Both the position numbers and the translations under genes were made by a program. Below are positions 1-11,130 of a stretch of 64,000 nucleotides of DNA, one piece after another. Origin of the DNA: Microbulbifer elongatus (lineage in GTDB: Bacteria > Pseudomonadota > Gammaproteobacteria > Pseudomonadales > Cellvibrionaceae); the NCBI RefSeq assembly GCF_020524885.1, contig NZ_JAIVKJ010000001.1:1672861-1736860 (forward strand), read 5' to 3'. The notes beneath the pieces are model-generated. The model saw only the letters and a list, made by a program, of their open reading frames with translations, did not search any database and was not told the DNA's origin. How positions within the stretch are numbered: the stretch's first letter is position 1; each line of letters opens with the position of its first letter.

Positions 1-344
1 AAAAACCCCGCACAGATATCAACGAGGAAATACAAACCGTGGCCTCGGTGATCAGAGAAGAACTTCTACCCCATGAGCGCGAGGATGAGGAGAATCTGTA
101 TCCCGCGCTGGCGAAAATGGTACGTGGATTCGATCCGATGGGAGCGATGAGCCACACTCACCGGGAAATCTTCCGCCTTGCCCGCCGCTATGAACAGCTG
201 GCAGAGGAGCTCGCCGACGAGCCGCCGGATGACCTACAGCTACAGGAGCTGCGACGTGTACTGCTGAGCCTGATCGCAATCGTGCGACTGCACTTCGCCC
301 AGGAAGAGGAGCTTTACTTTACCCTGAGCGATGCCCGGCACTGA
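1..344 (+). CDS. Hemerythrin-like HHE domain protein (5' end outside window)
   Basis: The reading frame is open back to the first bases of the window, so the GTG at 39 is probably internal and the true start lies upstream. The visible part carries three His/Glu clusters typical of hemerythrin-type metal-binding four-helix bundles: PHEREDEENLYP, SHTHREIF and RLHFAQEEELYF. Such proteins bind a di-iron centre and sense or carry O2 or NO, or act in iron handling; which of these applies cannot be told here. It ends 51 bases before the next start on the same strand, so cotranscription with the thiol-redox membrane protein is possible. Confidence 0.8.
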   Translation, partial: KPRTDINEEIQTVASVIREELLPHEREDEENLYPALAKMVRGFDPMGAMSHTHREIFRLARRYEQLAEELADEPPDDLQLQELRRVLLSLIAIVRLHFAQEEELYFTLSDARH

Positions 345-395
345 CTATGGTTTGTGTATAGCACTGTACATTCCGACTCCAGTAAAAGATGCCCG

Positions 396-1553
396 ATGAA
401 TACGCGACATCCGCCAAACGGTAGTTTTCTCTTACTCGTGACCGTGAGCTTTTCACTATTTCTGGTCCTGGCCCTGACACTGGCATCCACTCCTGGATTG
501 GCCGATGCACCCTCAAGCCCAACCAAGACACTCGAGATTTTTGTACGCGACGGCTGCCCTCACTGTGCGGATGCCAAAAAGTATCTGCCACGACTTAAAA
601 AGCGCTACCCCCACCTGCGGATCGTTTATCGGTCCCTGGATACCGACCCGCGCGCGGCAGACGACCTTGAACGACACTCCCGCCGTGTGGGCGAGTGGCC
701 TCCGGGGGTACCCACCTTCGTGGTCGAGGGGCGCGTATTGGTGGGATTCGTCAGCGCGGCAGACACCGGACCGAAACTCGAACGACTGATTGCCGGAGGC
801 TCCGCACCGCCGGGAAAGACTGAAGAAGTCGGGTTTGGCGGCCTGAGTGCCGACCGGCTCGGCCTCCCATTGTTCACCATTGCCCTGGGACTGGTGGACG
901 GGTTCAACCCCTGCGCCATGTGGGTTCTGCTGTTCCTGTTGTCTATTCTGGTGCGGTTACAGGATCGGCGTCGCATGGCATTGATCGCCGGAACCTTTGT
1001 TTTCGTCAGCGGAGCCATCTACTACGCATTTATGGTCGCCTGGCTCAATCTGTTTCTGCTCGTGGGCTTTTACCAATGGCTACGGTGGCTGCTCGCAGCC
1101 ATTGCCATCGCCATCGGTCTCGTCAATCTACGGGATTTTTTCGACGACAACCGCAGCTACACCCTGGCCATTCCGGAATCCGCCAAACCCGGGATTTACG
1201 CGCGAATACGCAATGTGTTGCGCACAGACAGGCTCGCTGCATCAATGATTGGTGTCGCGCTACTCGCGGTGCTGGTGAACTTCATCGAGCTGCTGTGTAC
1301 CGCCGGACTGCCGGCATTCTATACCGCGGTCCTCGCACAGCATGATCTGAGCGGCCCCACATATTACGGCTACCTGGGTCTCTATATTCTTGCGTACATC
1401 GCTGACGACGCGCTGATGGTGAGCCTTGCGGTAATAGCTTTGGGTAGCCGGAAGTTATCCCACCGTGGCGGTCGCTGGCTCAAATGTATCAGTGGACTGG
1501 TGATGCTGTTGCTCGGCATAATCATGCTTCTTTTCCCACAATTGCTTGTATAA
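396..1553 (+). CDS. Glutaredoxin-like domain fused to a DsbD/CcdA-like membrane domain
   Basis: This 385-residue protein begins with a hydrophobic signal or anchor (residues about 10-36), followed by a thioredoxin/glutaredoxin fold with the redox motif C54-P-H-C57. The second half has about six membrane segments. One begins with an FNPC motif and a later one contains LLCTAGLP. Paired cysteines in two membrane helices are the hallmark of the DsbD beta domain and CcdA, which move electrons across the inner membrane. The likely role is delivery of reducing power to, or exchange with, periplasmic thiols. A GTG at 354 in the same frame would add 14 residues; the ATG at 396 is preferred because it places the signal at the N terminus. 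The exact substrate is unknown. Confidence 0.75.
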   Translation: MNTRHPPNGSFLLLVTVSFSLFLVLALTLASTPGLADAPSSPTKTLEIFVRDGCPHCADAKKYLPRLKKRYPHLRIVYRSLDTDPRAADDLERHSRRVGEWPPGVPTFVVEGRVLVGFVSAADTGPKLERLIAGGSAPPGKTEEVGFGGLSADRLGLPLFTIALGLVDGFNPCAMWVLLFLLSILVRLQDRRRMALIAGTFVFVSGAIYYAFMVAWLNLFLLVGFYQWLRWLLAAIAIAIGLVNLRDFFDDNRSYTLAIPESAKPGIYARIRNVLRTDRLAASMIGVALLAVLVNFIELLCTAGLPAFYTAVLAQHDLSGPTYYGYLGLYILAYIADDALMVSLAVIALGSRKLSHRGGRWLKCISGLVMLLLGIIMLLFPQLLV

Positions 1554-1574
1554 ATCGCCTTCCCGTATCTTTTT

Positions 1575-1600
1575 AGGGCCGTTGCCCGTCACACGGCCCT
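1575..1600. repeat. Inverted repeat between convergent genes
   Basis: Arms AGGGCCG (1575-1581) and CGGCCCT (1594-1600) flank a 12-base loop between the ends of the redox membrane gene and atpG. The T-run lies on the wrong side for a classical intrinsic terminator in either direction, so a termination role is only possible. Confidence 0.35.
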
Positions 1601-1619
1601 GCCGCAGACTATCTACTTA

Positions 1620-2492
1620 TCAACCCGGTTTCGGTGGCTCGACACTGGTGGCGCTGAGCAGAATCACCTCGATCTCTTCGGTAATCTCTTCCTGCCGTAA
1701 CTGATTACCCCGGCGTTGAAGCGAATCCAGATTCTGGTCGAGGTAGCGCACCGCGCCTTCCAGGTGTTGCATACGTTGCAGATTTTCCGCCATCAGGGAT
1801 ACATAGAGAATCTCGTGCAGGGTGGCGAATAGATACTGATCCACCAGGGCTATCAGGAATTGGGCTGGAGGGAGGTTCAACTGGGGTGACCCGTTCAATC
1901 CCGTATTGTGGGCTGGCAGTTTCTGAAAAGGGGGTAACAAATCGCGCACAACCACGGATTCCCGATCCGGATCGTGATAAAGCACCGTCAGTGTCAGTGT
2001 GTTTTCGCCGCGCTGAAGATCGTTCAGCGTGTCCACCAGCCGGTTCAGGGTGCCGGTGACTTCGTCCAGCACTGCCGCACCATCAATACCGGCAATCAGA
2101 TGTGGATGCCCTTCCAGCCTGCCGTAGAGCTTTTGTCCGCAAGCAATCACGCCGATACCTTCCTGATTCTCGACCTGCTTCGCAAAGACGTCATCCAGCA
2201 CGCCCACAAGGCTTTCGTTAAAGTTGCCACAAAAGCCGCGCTCCGATCCCAGCAATAGAAACAGGTGCTGGGCTGGCGTACCGGATCCGTCGGCGCCAGT
2301 CAGCGGCTGCGGGTGGAAGTGCAAGAAATCCGCTGCCGCCGTTTCCATGGTCTTTACCACCTGTCGCTGAATGTCGAGGAAATTGTCCAGGCGGCGACTT
2401 TCCATAAACGCCAGGGATTTCATCGACGAGACAATCTCCCGCGCTTCACCCAGCTTTTTGCATTGATGTAATAGCTCGCGGCGCCGGCTCAT
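1620..2492 (-). CDS. atpG: Alternative F1Fo ATPase, gamma subunit
   Basis: This 290-residue protein is the central-stalk gamma subunit that couples rotation of the c-ring to the F1 head. The N terminus ([20 protein letters not shown]) has the helix expected to sit inside the alpha/beta hexamer, the middle contains the [11 protein letters not shown] motif, and the C-terminal helix carries [16 protein letters not shown]. Sequence and operon position match the gamma of laterally spread N-type ATPases rather than the housekeeping enzyme. Its ATG overlaps the atpA stop (ATGA), so it is translationally coupled. It is the last gene of the operon. Confidence 0.88.
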   Translation of the reverse strand: MSRRRELLHQCKKLGEAREIVSSMKSLAFMESRRLDNFLDIQRQVVKTMETAAADFLHFHPQPLTGADGSGTPAQHLFLLLGSERGFCGNFNESLVGVLDDVFAKQVENQEGIGVIACGQKLYGRLEGHPHLIAGIDGAAVLDEVTGTLNRLVDTLNDLQRGENTLTLTVLYHDPDRESVVVRDLLPPFQKLPAHNTGLNGSPQLNLPPAQFLIALVDQYLFATLHEILYVSLMAENLQRMQHLEGAVRYLDQNLDSLQRRGNQLRQEEITEEIEVILLSATSVEPPKPG

Positions 2493-3970
2493 ACACTTTC
2501 CCGGGGCCCGGTCTCTTTCCCAAGACAGCTCTGCACCAGGCGGTGCCAGTGACCGCGTTCCTCTTCCAGGCTCAACCCGGATCTCGCGACACGCCGCTGT
2601 AATTCCTCCATTTGTTCGGGGACCTGTTCCGGTGCCAGCGTGTCTAGCAAGCCATCGTTAAACGCCACCATCCATGCGAGCTGGAATTCGATCGGCAGCG
2701 GTGACAGTCGCTCCTGCTTCAAAATCTCACGCAGTATGCGTCCGCGATGGATGGCCTTCTCCATGCTCTCTTCCAGTTTGGCGCCAAAGCGGGTGAACAT
2801 TTCCAGTTCGAGAAATTGCAGGTAATCGAGCTTCATCCTTCCCGCCTCCTTTTTGATCGCCGAATGCTGTGCGCGACCACCAATACGGGATACAGATTTA
2901 CCAATATCGATTGCCGGCCGGAAACCGCCGGCGAACAGTTCACGGTCCAGGTACACCTGGCCATCGGTAATGGAGATCAGATTAGTGGGGATATAGGCGG
3001 CAATCTCACCCTGCTGGGTCTCGATAATCGGCAGTGCCGTCATGCTACCGCCGCCATTGGCCGCGTTGAGGCTGGTGGCCCGCTCCAGCAAGCCCGCATG
3101 CACCGAAAAGATATCCCCGGGATAGGCCTCACGACCGGGCGGCCGCCGCAATAGCAGCGAAAGCTGCCGGTAATTCTTTGCATGGGTGGAAAGGTCGTCG
3201 TACACCACCAGGGTATGCAGCCCCCTGCGCATCCAGTATTCGGCGATGCTGCAACCGGCAAATGGTGCCAGATGTTGCAGGCCCGGCAGAGCACTGGCCT
3301 CCGCCACCACCAGCGTCGTGTAATCCAGGGCACCGTAGTCCCGGAGCAACTCAATGGTGTTTACCACCGCGGAACGCTTCTGGCCGATCAGCACATAGAC
3401 ACAATGCACGCCTTGTTCGCGCTGGTTGATCACCGTATCCAGGGCCAGCGAACTGCGCCCCAGGCCCTCGTCTCCCACCAGTAATTGCCGCTGGCCGCGG
3501 CCGATGGGAATCAGGGTGTCCAGTACCTTGCTACCGGTGTAGAGCGGTTGGCTGACAAAGTCCCGCGCAACAATCCCGGGAGAACCCTGCTCCAGCGGCC
3601 GCCAGCCACTGCACTCCGGAATGCCGCCGTCATCCAGTGGATTGCCGAGGGGATCGATAATGCGTCCAAGCAGCGCGTCACCCACTGCGATACCGAGCGG
3701 CTTTCCCTGTAGTCGCGCGTTGGTGCCGGCGGTGAGTCCCGCCGTTTCTTCCAGTAAAATCGCCCCGACAAGATCACCGGTCAGGTCGAACACCAGTCCC
3801 CGGCTACCGTCATCAAAGTCCAGCAGATCGTCCATGGCCGCTGTGGGCAAACCCGCTACCCACGCGATCCCGTCTCCCACCGATACCACCCGCCCCTGCT
3901 CGTAAATGCGCAGCCGTGGTCGGTATTTTTTCAGCCAGTTCTCCCGGCGCTCCAGCAAACTGTCAGTCAT
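2489..3970 (-). CDS. atpA: Alternative F1Fo ATPase, alpha subunit
   Basis: This 493-residue protein is the non-catalytic nucleotide-binding subunit of the F1 head. The start at 3970 ([12 protein letters not shown]) overlaps the end of atpF; an upstream in-frame ATG at 4051 would lie inside atpF. SVSRIGG, which holds the arginine finger inserted into the catalytic beta site, is present. The P-loop is unusual: it reads GDEGLGRSS at residues 166-174, with Arg172 where almost all alpha subunits have the Walker lysine (GDRQTGKTA). Nucleotide binding at the non-catalytic site may therefore be weak or structural only. It sits between atpF and atpG in the order typical of N-type ATPase operons. Confidence 0.9.
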   Translation of the reverse strand: MTDSLLERRENWLKKYRPRLRIYEQGRVVSVGDGIAWVAGLPTAAMDDLLDFDDGSRGLVFDLTGDLVGAILLEETAGLTAGTNARLQGKPLGIAVGDALLGRIIDPLGNPLDDGGIPECSGWRPLEQGSPGIVARDFVSQPLYTGSKVLDTLIPIGRGQRQLLVGDEGLGRSSLALDTVINQREQGVHCVYVLIGQKRSAVVNTIELLRDYGALDYTTLVVAEASALPGLQHLAPFAGCSIAEYWMRRGLHTLVVYDDLSTHAKNYRQLSLLLRRPPGREAYPGDIFSVHAGLLERATSLNAANGGGSMTALPIIETQQGEIAAYIPTNLISITDGQVYLDRELFAGGFRPAIDIGKSVSRIGGRAQHSAIKKEAGRMKLDYLQFLELEMFTRFGAKLEESMEKAIHRGRILREILKQERLSPLPIEFQLAWMVAFNDGLLDTLAPEQVPEQMEELQRRVARSGLSLEEERGHWHRLVQSCLGKETGPRESV

Positions 3971-4718
3971 TGGGACCCACCGTTTCCAGATGGGCAAATG
4001 CCTCCAGCTCATCACGCAGATTGGCACCCACCACCCAGGGGCCAATGGCAATGCGGAGCCCCGCCATCAGATCGGAATCTTCCAGAAAATGGCTGGGAAC
4101 CTCGCTGTCAAATATTTCAGTGAGGGTGTCGTTGATACGCTCGCGATCATCGGTGGATAACGGAAAGGCACTCATCACCTCTACGGGGCCGTGCTGTTCG
4201 GAAAGGGTCTGCTGCACTGTCGCGCGTTGCTCAGGCGGTAACTTGCGCAGCCCGTCGAGCAAAATATCCAGCAATCCCGATTCAAGTTCCCGCCCCGCAC
4301 CCGCCTGCAGGAGCCGCGTCGCAAAGCGGCTGCCCTGCTCCAGTGCCTGCTGTTCCTGCCGGCGCTGCGACTCCCGCAGCTGGCGCTGCTCGACGACTTC
4401 GGCTTGCTGCCGCTTTTCCTCAAATAGCTCCGCCAGCTTCTGTTCCTGCTGCTTGCGTTCGTCATCGAGCTCACGTTGCAATTTTGCCCGGGCCTCTTCA
4501 CGTATCTGTTCGAGCGCCGCACGATCCTGTTCATAGGACTGCTGCAACTGTTGTGCGTCCTCCTTCATTTTCTGCGCATCATCCAGCTGCTGCTGTATCG
4601 CCGCCTGGCGGCGCACGATGGCCGCCTGTACCGGTTTGTAGAAAAACCGCTTGAGTAACCACAGTAATACCAGGAAGTTGAGGATCTCGAGCAGGAAGGT
4701 CGTCCAGTTGAGTTCCAT
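3963..4718 (-). CDS. atpF: Alternative F1Fo ATPase, fused b/delta-like subunit
   Basis: This 251-residue protein has one N-terminal membrane helix (residues about 5-24), then a long charged coiled coil (residues about 30-140, rich in Gln, Glu and Arg) typical of the peripheral stalk. It is about 90 residues longer than a normal b subunit. The tail (ending around [21 protein letters not shown]) resembles the C terminus of delta/OSCP. No separate delta gene exists in the operon, so this protein probably supplies both functions, as known for N-type ATPases. It starts 12 bases after the atpE stop. Confidence 0.87.
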   Translation of the reverse strand: MELNWTTFLLEILNFLVLLWLLKRFFYKPVQAAIVRRQAAIQQQLDDAQKMKEDAQQLQQSYEQDRAALEQIREEARAKLQRELDDERKQQEQKLAELFEEKRQQAEVVEQRQLRESQRRQEQQALEQGSRFATRLLQAGAGRELESGLLDILLDGLRKLPPEQRATVQQTLSEQHGPVEVMSAFPLSTDDRERINDTLTEIFDSEVPSHFLEDSDLMAGLRIAIGPWVVGANLRDELEAFAHLETVGPND

Positions 4719-4729
4719 GGGGCGCAGCT

Positions 4730-4999
4730 CTATCCCTTGGCGATGTATTCCAGCAACGGGTTGCGGAACAGGACAATAAGGATGATAACCAGCACGTAAA
4801 TCGCCAGAGACTCGATCATCGCCAGGCCGATAAACAGGGTGCGCATGATGGACTTCTCCGCCTCCGGCTGTCGCGCCATGGCTTCCAGAGCACTACTGAT
4901 GGCACGGCCCATGGCAAAAGCCGGACCGAGTACGCCGATGGCAATGCCGATCACTGCGGCCACCGTGGACAGTCCGGTAAACCAGGTCATATCACTCAC
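4730..4999 (-). CDS. atpE: Alternative F1Fo ATPase, c subunit (rotor ring)
   Basis: This 89-residue proteolipid has two membrane helices joined by the polar loop ARQP (R43-Q44-P45). The ion-binding glutamate is E63 in the second helix, followed by S64 and, five residues on, Y68. E-S-x-x-x-Y is part of the sodium-binding set known from Ilyobacter tartaricus. The position matching its helix-1 Gln32 is Met30 and the Thr67 position is Leu, so the set is incomplete and the coupling ion cannot be called from sequence. A GTG start at 4999 is favoured by an AGGAG six bases upstream; an ATG nine bases further in is the alternative. It overlaps the atpB stop by 8 bases. Confidence 0.9.
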   Translation of the reverse strand: MSDMTWFTGLSTVAAVIGIAIGVLGPAFAMGRAISSALEAMARQPEAEKSIMRTLFIGLAMIESLAIYVLVIILIVLFRNPLLEYIAKG

Positions 5000-5705
5000 G
5001 GTTTTCTCCTATTTCATTATTGCCTTGCGATGCCTGTTTAAGCTGCTGCAGTTGCAGGCCACCGGCCACATAGATCAGCGACAGCATGCCGAAAATGTAG
5101 GCCTGAACCAGGGCCTCTACGATATGCAGCATAAGTATCGGGATCGGAGCCAGGAAACCCGCCACCAGCAGGACCAGCAAAGCCGCCATTTCCAGGCTCA
5201 TCATGTTGCCGAACAAACGCACTGCCAGGGCCACGGTGCGGGTAATCTCACTGAGTATATGGAACGGTAGCAGTATAGGGTTTGGCGAAACGTAGTGACG
5301 CAGATAGCGGCGCAGCCCCTGGTCGCGGATACCGAACCAGTGCACTGAAAGAAATACCAGTATCGCCAGGGCGGCAGTGGCGGATAAGTCCCGCGTGGGA
5401 GAATGCAGACCGGGTATCAACCCGGTGAGATTGGCCACCACCAGGAAAATCCACAAGGTGCCGACAAAGGGCAGCAACAACTTTACATGATCCGGCGCCA
5501 CCGCACGGATAGAGTCTTCTATCGCCAGAAATACCGCTTCCGCGGATGTTTGAATCGCCCCCGGCTGATTCCGTAAGCGACGCGAGAGCAACCAAACTAC
5601 AACGCCAAGTACTGCAACAATACCCAGTGTGGTCAGCGTCGTGCTGGTGAGCTGCAGCGCTCCGATAGTAAAAACTACCGCCGGAGACAATTCGCCGCCA
5701 TTCAC
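4992..5705 (-). CDS. atpB: Alternative F1Fo ATPase, a subunit (ion channel)
   Basis: This 237-residue membrane protein has about five to six hydrophobic segments and the conserved AVRLFGNM stretch, whose arginine faces the c-ring glutamate and is essential for ion translocation. The GTG start at 5705 is preceded by a GAGGG ribosome-binding sequence. Only 12 bases separate it from the atpQ stop, so there is no room for the small membrane protein AtpR that normally lies between atpQ and atpB in N-type operons. Confidence 0.9.
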   Translation of the reverse strand: MNGGELSPAVVFTIGALQLTSTTLTTLGIVAVLGVVVWLLSRRLRNQPGAIQTSAEAVFLAIEDSIRAVAPDHVKLLLPFVGTLWIFLVVANLTGLIPGLHSPTRDLSATAALAILVFLSVHWFGIRDQGLRRYLRHYVSPNPILLPFHILSEITRTVALAVRLFGNMMSLEMAALLVLLVAGFLAPIPILMLHIVEALVQAYIFGMLSLIYVAGGLQLQQLKQASQGNNEIGENRE

Positions 5706-5717
5706 TGCAATTTACCC

Positions 5718-6002
5718 TCAGTCCCTGATCAGCAGATAGACATTGACGCCACCCACCACCACGCCGAGAAAAATCAGGCTGAGTGTCCAGCGGGTGGAAT
5801 AGCCCGCGGCCAGCTCGTCGATCCAGCGTCCCAGATAGGCACCCGCCACTACTGGTAACACGAATACCAGCCCCAGGGTGCCGATATAAATGGTCTGCGC
5901 CAGCAACGTGCGGCGGTCGTGCTCGGCCTGTTTCATCCTTCTGGCCTGGCGCTTGACCTGTTCACGCAGCTCTTCGTCTCTATTCCTTTTATCGCTGGCC
6001 AT
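5718..6002 (-). CDS. atpQ: AtpQ/AtpI-like small membrane protein of the ATPase operon
   Basis: This 94-residue protein has a charged N-terminal helix (residues 1-33) followed by two membrane segments with the GAYLGRWID signature of the AtpI/AtpZ family. In N-type ATPase operons this position is atpQ; the protein is thought to help c-ring assembly or ion supply. The ATG at 6002 is preferred over an in-frame TTG at 6053 that would overlap atpC. It lies 20 bases after atpC. Confidence 0.75.
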   Translation of the reverse strand: MASDKRNRDEELREQVKRQARRMKQAEHDRRTLLAQTIYIGTLGLVFVLPVVAGAYLGRWIDELAAGYSTRWTLSLIFLGVVVGGVNVYLLIRD

Positions 6003-6022
6003 GGCAATCCAGTTTGTGTGGT

Positions 6023-7824
<1,802 letters not shown>

Positions 7825-8029
7825 TCACAATTGATCGCAACAGGATTCATTGCCGTTTATTTCATGCCGTGAATTTCCCTCTAGAATAGAAGCACTGAGT
7901 ACGCCCGGAGCGAACTCCATTGAACTCTGGGGCCTTTCGGCGCCAAAGCGCATAAAATCGCGAGTGGCTCCGGACAGGCTCATCAAACTGTGCTGTGAAA
8001 TGGATCACCCAGGGAGTTGGTTTCCCTAC

Positions 8030-8746
8030 ATGAATAACGATAATCTCACCGCCATTCGCGCCGAAGGCCTCACCAAAACCTACGGCAGTGGAGAGTCCAC
8101 CGTTCACGCTCTGCGTGGCGTAAGCCTTTCGGTGCCCCGTGGCGAAATGGTCGTGCTTCTCGGCCCCTCCGGCAGCGGAAAATCCACGCTGCTCAATATT
8201 CTAGGTGGGCTGGATTCACCCAGTGCTGGAAAGGTGTTTTTCGATCACGAAGAACTCACCGCCTTTGATGATCGGCATCTAACGCAATTTCGCCGTGAAT
8301 ACGTGGGCTTTGTGTTTCAGTTTTACAACCTGATCCCGAGCCTCACCGCTCGGGAAAACGTCGCCCTGGTAACGGAAATCGCGCAACATCCGATGCCCCC
8401 GGAGCAGGCGTTGGAACTGGTGGGGCTGGGCAAACGGATGGATCACTTTCCCGCCCAGTTATCGGGCGGTGAACAACAGCGGGTCGCGATTGCCCGCGCC
8501 ATCGCCAAGCAACCCCGGGTACTGCTCTGTGACGAGCCTACCGGTGCCCTCGATAGTAAAACCGGGATCGTGGTCCTGGAAGCCATCACCCGGGTCAATC
8601 GCGAACTGGGCACAACCACCATGGTGATTACCCATAACGCGGCGATCGCGCAAATGGCAGACCGTGTACTGAGCATGGCCGACGGGCAAATCCAGCACAC
8701 GGAAATCAACGCACACCCCTGTGCCCCAGCGGAACTGAGCTGGTAG
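8030..8746 (+). CDS. ABC exporter ATPase (LolD/MacB/DevA type)
   Basis: This 238-residue ATP-binding protein has Walker [10 protein letters not shown], the [17 protein letters not shown]-loop region typical of the MacB/LolD branch, signature LSGGEQQR and Walker [11 protein letters not shown]. It powers the permease encoded 7 bases downstream. The start at 8030 (MNNDNLTAI) aligns with family length; an in-frame ATG at 8000 and longer versions are possible. With the permease and the adaptor it forms a three-gene export system of the DevBCA/MacAB kind. The cargo is unknown. Confidence 0.88.
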   Translation: MNNDNLTAIRAEGLTKTYGSGESTVHALRGVSLSVPRGEMVVLLGPSGSGKSTLLNILGGLDSPSAGKVFFDHEELTAFDDRHLTQFRREYVGFVFQFYNLIPSLTARENVALVTEIAQHPMPPEQALELVGLGKRMDHFPAQLSGGEQQRVAIARAIAKQPRVLLCDEPTGALDSKTGIVVLEAITRVNRELGTTTMVITHNAAIAQMADRVLSMADGQIQHTEINAHPCAPAELSW

Positions 8747-8753
8747 CGTCGCC

Positions 8754-11129
8754 GTGATTGAATTCCTGAGCCCGCTCGATCGCAAGCTGGTGCGCGACCT
8801 CTGGGCCATCAAAGGCCAGGCACTGGCCATTGCGCTGGTGATCGGTTGCGGTGTTGGAATGTACCTGATGTCGAAGGGTATGCTCGCCTCGCTGGCAGAC
8901 ACCCGCGCTGCCTATTATGAACGCTACCGTTTTGCCGATGTGTGGGCTCCGGTAAAACGGGCCCCCGATGCCTTGCTGGAACAGATCACCGAATTGCCCG
9001 GAGTGCGCCGGGCCGAAACCCGTATCCGCGCGGGTGTCATTCTGGATGTCGAGGGCGCGTCTGCGCCAATTACCGGAGAGATCCAGTCCCTTCCCGCGAT
9101 TCGCGGCCCCCATATCAACGACTTCGTTTTACGTATTGGACGCTACCCCGATCCGGTACGCGAAGAAGAGGTCCTTGCACTGGAAGCCTTCGCCGAAGCA
9201 CACAACCTTGGGCCAGGGGATCATCTCTACGCAATTCTCAATGGCACCAAGAAAAAGCTCGTCATCACCGGCGTTGCTCTGGCACCGGAGTACGTTTACG
9301 CCATTTCTCCCGGCGAAATCGTACCGGATAAAAAACGCTTTGGCGTATTGTGGATGCACCGGGAGGCCCTCGGTCATGCGTTCGATCTTGACGGCGCTTT
9401 CAATGAAGTCGTATTGCTCACCTCGGGCACTGAAGACGAGGAAGCATTACTGGATCAGCTGGACCTGTTGCTCACACGCTACGGGGCTACCGGCGCTTAT
9501 GGCCGTGACCAGCAGATTTCCGACCAGTTCCTGACCAATGAAATTCAGCAACTGGAAACCATGGGCCGTCTATTGCCACCGATTTTTCTGCTGGTGGCCG
9601 CCTTCCTGTTAAATGTGGTGATCGGGCGACTGGTGGACACCGAACGGGAGCAGATCGGGCTGCTGAAGGCATTCGGCTACGGTAACCATGATGTCGCCCT
9701 GCACTACCTCAAGCTGATTGGCGCCATCACCGCCCTGGGGATCCTGATTGGTATTGCGCTGGGACTGTGGCTCGGACACGGACTGGCACGCATGTATATG
9801 GATTATTTCAAGTTTCCCTTCCTGCTATTCGACGCCCCGCCCGATGTCTATCTGGTAGCCATCGGGTTTAGTCTTCTCATCGCCGCCGGCGGTACCTTTG
9901 GTGCCGTACTACGGGTGGTGCGCCTGGATCCGGCAGTGGCCATGGTGCCGCCTCCACCGCCGGATTACAGTCGTTCTTCACGCTGGCTAGAGGGCCTGGC
10001 GCAAAAGGTTGATCAACCCTCCCGTATGATCATGCGCCATCTGTACCGCTGGCCACGACGTGCGGCAATGGCGTCGATTGGCATCGCCATGTCCATGGGG
10101 CTTTTGATCGGTTCAAGTTTTTCGCTGGATGCGATGCTTTATATGGTGGATATCAGCTTCAATGTGATCGATCGACAGGATGTTACTGTCAACTTTGTAG
10201 AACCGAGGAACATCCGCGCCATCCAGGATGTGCTGCATGCGCCCGGAGCGATGAGCGCGGAACCGTTCCGCGCGATACCCGTGGTACTGCGCAACGGTAC
10301 ACACAGTCGCCGCGAAGGGATTATCGGCCTGCGGCCAGAGGCGGAACTCAGTCGCCTGGTTGACACCGATTTACAGCCGGTTTCCCTGCCCCCAACCGGT
10401 ATCGTTCTGTCAGACAAACTGGCGGAACTACTGAATATTCGTGCCGGTGAAGAGCTGCGGATGGAGGTTCGCACTGGACGCCGTCCAGAGCTGGACGTTG
10501 TCGTGAGCGGTATCGTTAAAACCTATATGGGCACCGCCGCCTATATGGATCTGGCCTTTATGAATCGGATACTCAAGGAAGACCTTGTCATTTCCGGCAG
10601 CTACCTGCTGATCGATCCCAACTATACCGATGCCTTTTATCAGGCACTGAAGAATACGCCGGTGGTCGCGGGTGTTAGCCTGCAAGAACAGGCTCAGAAT
10701 GCCTTTTACGAAACACTACAGGAAAGCCTGGGGACATTCGTGTTCTTTAACACCCTGTTCGCCGGCCTCATTGCATTGGGTGTGGTGTACAACAGCGCGC
10801 GGATTTCGCTGTCCGAGCGAGGCCGTGAGCTGGCCAGCCTGCGGGTACTCGGACTAACCCGTGGCGAGGTGTCTTATATTTTGCTCGGTGAACTCGCCAT
10901 TTTGACACTGTTGGCACTGCCCCTGGGTGCTCTGCTTGGCTATTTGCTGGCCTGGACGCTGGTGCAGTCGTTCGATACCGAATTATTCAGAATCCCACTG
11001 ATCATCAATCCCTCTACATACGGCTATGCAGCGCTGGTCGTGATACTGTCCGCCTTGGCATCGGGTATTCTGGTGCATCGACGAATCCAGCGACTGGACC
11101 TGATCGCGGTGCTGAAGACACGGGAGTAA
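8754..11129 (+). CDS. ABC exporter permease with two FtsX-type domains
   Basis: This 791-residue inner-membrane protein begins with a membrane helix at residues about 20-42, then a long periplasmic domain, three helices near residues 275-400, a second single helix near 440, another periplasmic domain and three C-terminal helices. That duplicated arrangement is the ABC3/FtsX permease pattern seen in DevC- and lipoprotein-release-type transporters. The start is a GTG at 8754, seven bases after the ATPase stop. The next gene begins one base after its stop, so all three are one transcription unit. Confidence 0.87.
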   Translation: MIEFLSPLDRKLVRDLWAIKGQALAIALVIGCGVGMYLMSKGMLASLADTRAAYYERYRFADVWAPVKRAPDALLEQITELPGVRRAETRIRAGVILDVEGASAPITGEIQSLPAIRGPHINDFVLRIGRYPDPVREEEVLALEAFAEAHNLGPGDHLYAILNGTKKKLVITGVALAPEYVYAISPGEIVPDKKRFGVLWMHREALGHAFDLDGAFNEVVLLTSGTEDEEALLDQLDLLLTRYGATGAYGRDQQISDQFLTNEIQQLETMGRLLPPIFLLVAAFLLNVVIGRLVDTEREQIGLLKAFGYGNHDVALHYLKLIGAITALGILIGIALGLWLGHGLARMYMDYFKFPFLLFDAPPDVYLVAIGFSLLIAAGGTFGAVLRVVRLDPAVAMVPPPPPDYSRSSRWLEGLAQKVDQPSRMIMRHLYRWPRRAAMASIGIAMSMGLLIGSSFSLDAMLYMVDISFNVIDRQDVTVNFVEPRNIRAIQDVLHAPGAMSAEPFRAIPVVLRNGTHSRREGIIGLRPEAELSRLVDTDLQPVSLPPTGIVLSDKLAELLNIRAGEELRMEVRTGRRPELDVVVSGIVKTYMGTAAYMDLAFMNRILKEDLVISGSYLLIDPNYTDAFYQALKNTPVVAGVSLQEQAQNAFYETLQESLGTFVFFNTLFAGLIALGVVYNSARISLSERGRELASLRVLGLTRGEVSYILLGELAILTLLALPLGALLGYLLAWTLVQSFDTELFRIPLIINPSTYGYAALVVILSALASGILVHRRIQRLDLIAVLKTRE

Positions 11130-11130
11130 C

